Origin: Solwaraspora sp. WMMA2056
Lineage (GTDB): Bacteria; Actinomycetota; Actinomycetes; Mycobacteriales; Micromonosporaceae
Direction of reading: 5' to 3'
DNA: 64,000 bases
Assembly: GCF_030345095.1 (NCBI RefSeq)
Contig: NZ_CP128360.1
Location: 1,240,001 to 1,304,000 of the forward strand
This document shows, piece by piece, positions 61,585 to 64,000 of the stretch. The number at the start of each line of letters is the position of its first letter. The first letter of the stretch is position 1. The notes under the pieces are model-generated. The model had not been told where the DNA came from, made no database searches, and saw only the letters and a list, made by a program, of their open reading frames with translations. A program made the position numbers and the translations under genes.

Positions 61585-62019
61585 TCAGTCGAGGCAGAAC
61601 TCATTCCCCTCGATGTCGCGCATAACGAGGCACGACTCGTTAAAACCATCTGCGCTTAGCAATTCCACCCGTACCGCGCCGAGCGCGACCAACCGGGCGC
61701 ATTCGGCTTCGAGTGCGGCGACCCGTTCGTCGCCCACGAGCCCGCTGCCGACCCGTACGTCGAGATGTAGCCGGTTCTTGACGGTTTTGCCTTCGGGAAC
61801 CCGCTGGAAGAACAGTCGTGGGCCGACGCCGGTCGGGTCGACGCAGGCGAACGCCGACCCTTGGCGCTCCGGCGGCAGCGCCTGATCGAACTCCGTCCAA
61901 GAGGTGAACCCCGGTGGCGGTGGCGGTACGACGTACCCCAGCGCCTCGCACCAGAAGCGGGCGACGCGCTCCGGCTGGGCGCAGTCGAAGGTGACCTGGA
62001 ACTGCCTGACCGCTGCCAT
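61585..62019 (-). CDS. VOC-superfamily (glyoxalase-like) protein
   Basis: A 144-residue protein with two beta-alpha-beta-beta-beta units. QVTFDCAQPERVARFWCEALGY opens the first, RLFFQRVPEGKTVKNRLHLDVRV links to the second and MRDIEGNEFCLD ends it. The metal-binding His and Glu positions expected in enzymes (LHLDV and GNEFC) are present. The glyoxalase/bleomycin-resistance fold serves many enzymes, so the reaction is not assigned. It starts at ATG 62019, with GGTGA upstream, and is divergent from the next gene. Confidence 0.85.
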   Translation of the reverse strand: MAAVRQFQVTFDCAQPERVARFWCEALGYVVPPPPPGFTSWTEFDQALPPERQGSAFACVDPTGVGPRLFFQRVPEGKTVKNRLHLDVRVGSGLVGDERVAALEAECARLVALGAVRVELLSADGFNESCLVMRDIEGNEFCLD

Positions 62020-62086
62020 CGGTTCACCATAGACGCAGGTGCAGGTCCCCGCCTCCCGGTTTCACCCGGCACGCCGGGCTTGACTT

Positions 62087-62130
62087 TGTCGCATGCTCTG
62101 TCGCATGCTCATGGGACAAGTCTTGCGACA
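62087..62130 (+). promoter_or_regulatory. Tandem and inverted TGTCGCA sites, candidate GntR operator
   Basis: TGTCGCATGCTC is repeated perfectly in tandem (62087-62098 and 62099-62110), and TGCGACA (62124-62130) is the inverse of TGTCGCA. They overlap a TTGACT -35-like box at 62080-62085 and precede the membrane-protein start by 16 bp. The downstream GntR regulator of the same operon would be the natural ligand. Confidence 0.55.
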
Positions 62131-62145
62131 TAAGGATGTGGTGAC

Positions 62146-62922
62146 ATGAGCCAGACGGCGCACCCGGAGACCAGACAGTGGCTGGACCGGCACGGGCTGA
62201 CCGAGGCGGAGCCGACCCCGCTGCTCGCCGCGCGGCTGGCCGTACGCCGACAGGCCAACTCCTACGGCAGCCTCCTGCTGGCCACGTTCATGATCGGCGC
62301 GTCGCTCACCCACGTCTCCCGGCTCGGCGACGGCACGTCCGCCGAGTTCCGACTCCTGGCACTCTCCGCGCTGGTGGTCGCACTGCTGACCGGCCAGTGG
62401 CTGCTCGGCTGGTGGATCCGTCGCGCCGATCAGCGGGCCGGCGCCGCGCTGCCCCGACGGGTGGCCCACCCGGTCGGCTTCGGCTGGCAGGCGGTGCTGG
62501 GCCGGCCGTACGCCGTCTTCGCGGTCGCGACGTTCGCCGGCGCGCTGCTGCTCGCGCTCAGCGTACTGCCGATCTCCGATCCTGACCTGCGCGCCGGCGC
62601 GGCCGTCGTCCTCATCGGCCTCGCCGGTGCCGGTGCCGGCACCATCCTGCAACTACGCCAGGTGCTGACCACCCCGGCCGTCGCCGAGGACGAGGTGTCG
62701 CTCACGGCCGACGTCATCATGCGGGTCTCCGACGCCCGCGCCCTGGTCACCCCCAGCCTGGTCTGGACGCTGCCGGCAATCTTCCTGTACGGCGAGTCGC
62801 TCGGCTGGTGGAACGCCGTCGCGATCGGCCTCGTCCCGGTCGGCGTCGCCGCGCTCGCCCTGATCCACCGCCGGACCGCCGGCGTCGGGGCGACTGCCCG
62901 GCAGGCCATGATCGTCCGATGA
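62146..62922 (+). CDS. Polytopic membrane protein in an operon with a GntR regulator
   Basis: A 258-residue protein with about six hydrophobic helices (about 42-58, 69-90, 124-142, 147-165, 205-222 and 228-245) and a cytoplasmic N-terminus (HPETRQWLDRHGLTEAEPTPLLAARLAVRRQ). No family recognised. It ends in an ATGA overlap with the GntR gene, so both are cotranslated. Loci of a small GntR (YtrA-type) with membrane proteins usually act in envelope or antibiotic stress; here no ABC transporter is attached. Confidence 0.72.
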   Translation: MSQTAHPETRQWLDRHGLTEAEPTPLLAARLAVRRQANSYGSLLLATFMIGASLTHVSRLGDGTSAEFRLLALSALVVALLTGQWLLGWWIRRADQRAGAALPRRVAHPVGFGWQAVLGRPYAVFAVATFAGALLLALSVLPISDPDLRAGAAVVLIGLAGAGAGTILQLRQVLTTPAVAEDEVSLTADVIMRVSDARALVTPSLVWTLPAIFLYGESLGWWNAVAIGLVPVGVAALALIHRRTAGVGATARQAMIVR

Positions 62923-63284
62923 TCGTCATCGACGCCGCGTCGCCGACGCCGCCGTACGAGCAGCTGCGGGCCCAGCTCGCGAAGCAGATCCAGGACCGGT
63001 CGCTGGCCGTCGGCACCCGGTTGCCGACGGTCCGCCGGCTCGCCGCCGACCTCGGTCTCGCCGTGAACACCGTCGGTCGGGCGTACCGGGAGTTGGAGGA
63101 GGCCGGCCTGATCGAGACCCGGGGGCGGGCCGGCTCGTTCGTCTCGGCCGCCGGTGACCAGGCTCTCGAACAGGCCCGCCGCGCCGCCCGCGACTACGCG
63201 ACGATCATCAGCCGGGTCGGCATCGACCCCGCCGAAGCGGTCCGGATCGTCCAGGCGGCCCTGGCCCACCCGACTTCACCGTAG
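62919..63284 (+). CDS. GntR-family regulator (YtrA type)
   Basis: A 121-residue regulator. The winged helix (about 10-75) reads PPYEQLRAQLAKQIQDRSLAVGTRLPTVRRLAADLGLAVNTVGRAYRELEEAGLIETRGRAGSFV, followed by a short C-terminal helical dimerisation region (about 80-121) as in the YtrA subfamily, which lacks a large effector domain. It starts at ATG 62919, overlapping the stop of the membrane protein gene. It probably represses its own operon at the sites near 62087-62130. Confidence 0.9.
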   Translation: MIVIDAASPTPPYEQLRAQLAKQIQDRSLAVGTRLPTVRRLAADLGLAVNTVGRAYRELEEAGLIETRGRAGSFVSAAGDQALEQARRAARDYATIISRVGIDPAEAVRIVQAALAHPTSP

Positions 63285-63293
63285 ACACCTGCG

Positions 63294-63773
63294 CTAGGTG
63301 TGGGCGGTGCCGGCGGCCGTCGGTTGCTGGTCGCGGCGGTACCGCCGCCAGCGGTCGATGCCGAGGTGCATAAGCACCAACGGCAGTACGCCCACCGGGT
63401 ACCACGCCAGATCGGTGGCGTCGAACTGGACGCCCAGCACCAGCCGCGCGATGACGCTGCGCTCGGACAGCGCCGCCGGGATCCCGGTCAGCTGCAGAAG
63501 CTCGACGAGCCAGCAGAAAGCGACGGCCACCACGCCAGCCACGACCGGCGTGACCCGGGGGGCGAGGACGAAGACGCCCGCGTAGACCATCGACGCGTAC
63601 AGGGCGGTGCCGGAGTGCTGCTGCAGCACACCGGAACTGTCCAGCACACCGTCCCCACTGGCCAACAATCGGATGCCGAGGGCGATCGCGAGGAACCCGC
63701 CAGCGGCCGCCAGGGATGCCAGCCGCACCCGCCACCCCGGCACCCATGAGCTCCGATCCGTCACAGCGCCCAA
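63294..63773 (-). CDS. DUF2809 family membrane protein
   Basis: A 159-residue protein with about four hydrophobic helices and the family motif YASMVYAGVFVLAPRVTPVVAGVVAVAFCWLVELLQLTGIP. A helical C-terminus (DATDLAWYPVGVLPLVLMHLGIDRW) closes it. Proteins of this family are uncharacterised inner-membrane proteins. The likely starts are TTG 63773 or GTG 63764. It is convergent with the GntR operon and divergent from the terminator-like repeat at 63811. Confidence 0.8.
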   Translation of the reverse strand: MGAVTDRSSWVPGWRVRLASLAAAGGFLAIALGIRLLASGDGVLDSSGVLQQHSGTALYASMVYAGVFVLAPRVTPVVAGVVAVAFCWLVELLQLTGIPAALSERSVIARLVLGVQFDATDLAWYPVGVLPLVLMHLGIDRWRRYRRDQQPTAAGTAHT

Positions 63774-63810
63774 CCGTAGCCGCCTCCACAGTGCTCCCGA
63801 CAGGCATGAT

Positions 63811-63879
63811 CAAGATCAATGTGAGCGTCGTTGTTGTCAACAGCGCGAGATGACAGCAACGACGCTCACATTGATCTTG
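63811..63879. repeat. 29-bp inverted repeat with an 11-nt loop
   Basis: Arms 63811-63839 and 63851-63879 pair over 29 bp with one G-U wobble, outer 23 bp perfect (CAAGATCAATGTGAGCGTCG outwards). It lies between the start of the DUF2809 gene and the 3' end of the last gene. The AT-richer, long-stemmed structure looks like a dispersed intergenic repeat that could also act as a terminator for the minus-strand gene to its right. Confidence 0.75.
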
Positions 63880-63881
63880 CG

Positions 63882-64000
63882 TCAGGGCGCCTGGGCCGGG
63901 CGGCGCAGGGTCAGCGACTGGAAGCGGAAGCCGCCGTCGACGTCGAGGGCGTGGAAGTCGACGAGGTCGAAGACGTCGGTGGCGTACCGCCGGATCTGTT
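63882..64000 (-). CDS. 3' end of a gene continuing outside the window
   Basis: The last 38 codons of a minus-strand frame (QIRRYATDVFDLVDFHALDV, ending LRRPAQAP) stop at TGA 63884-63882. Codon use is typical. Too little remains to assign a family. The inverted repeat ending at 63879 lies immediately downstream. Confidence 0.6.
   Translation of the reverse strand, partial: QIRRYATDVFDLVDFHALDVDGGFRFQSLTLRRPAQAP

Noticed and set aside
1-64000. CRISPR array, rRNA genes or complete insertion sequence
   Set aside because: No regularly spaced direct repeats of 24-40 bp, no rRNA-like sequence and no transposase with terminal repeats were seen. Short tandem repeats at 34214 and 50584 have no spacers.

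Overview
The window is high-GC actinomycete DNA, most likely from a Micromonosporaceae member. This is inferred from the strongly G/C-biased third codon positions, frequent GTG/TTG starts, the futalosine-type menaquinone gene mqnE beside a DUF4229 gene, many secreted hydrolases with ricin-type lectin tails, and an actinobacterial type VII (ESX) secretion locus. No database search was possible; assignments rest on motifs and remembered family architecture.

Layout. 1-8,960 is mostly chromosomal housekeeping: an Lrp/AsnC regulator with a PLP cysteine-synthase-like enzyme, a glycolipid-binding-type protein, a DEAD-box RNA helicase, a proline-rich tail-anchored protein, a secreted NlpC/P60 hydrolase and mqnE. 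9,000-17,100 holds small membrane proteins, a lysozyme-like/ricin-lectin secreted protein, a glutathione peroxidase, an ArsR-type regulator divergent from an MFS transporter, and an S1 protease with a ricin-lectin tail. 17,200-22,500 holds a methyltransferase, a membrane-anchored beta-propeller protein, a two-component pair and a GNAT. A large multidomain protein with a degenerate ADP-ribosyltransferase-like end runs up to a tRNA-Lys(UUU) gene at 25,370. The 485 bp after the tRNA contain no recognisable gene and end exactly where a GH43 glycosidase begins without its N-terminus, which suggests a recombination scar at a tRNA integration site. An intact GH43 enzyme follows.

30,480-36,940 is regulatory: two divergent XRE-STAND (NB-ARC) regulators, a membrane protein with a golvesin-like ectodomain and two small LuxR-type regulators. 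36,927-56,538 is the main system: a type VII secretion locus with an EccA-like AAA+ ATPase fused to a right-handed beta-helix, four small WXG100-like proteins in two pairs, EccD, a three-ATPase EccC, and a 3,227-residue protein whose start lies one base after the eccC stop. That protein begins with a WXG100-like domain and contains a papain-like Cys/His/Asp candidate toxin domain, followed by ten [D/E]-H-[V/A] triplets and about 1,900 residues of unassigned sequence. EccB, EccE and a mycosin are not present here. The working model is that EccC/EccD with the WXG proteins export the giant protein, and that the LuxR pair may control the locus.

After the giant gene, a truncated serine hydrolase is joined directly to a C-terminally truncated XRE/DUF5753 regulator. 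Next come a group of small genes including a DivIVA-like protein, a LysR regulator with matching operator-like sites before itself and before an SDR gene, a small secreted protein, a VOC protein, a GntR-membrane protein operon with operator-like repeats, and a DUF2809 protein. A 29-bp-stem inverted repeat and the 3' end of one more minus-strand gene close the window. No rRNA, CRISPR array or complete insertion sequence was seen.
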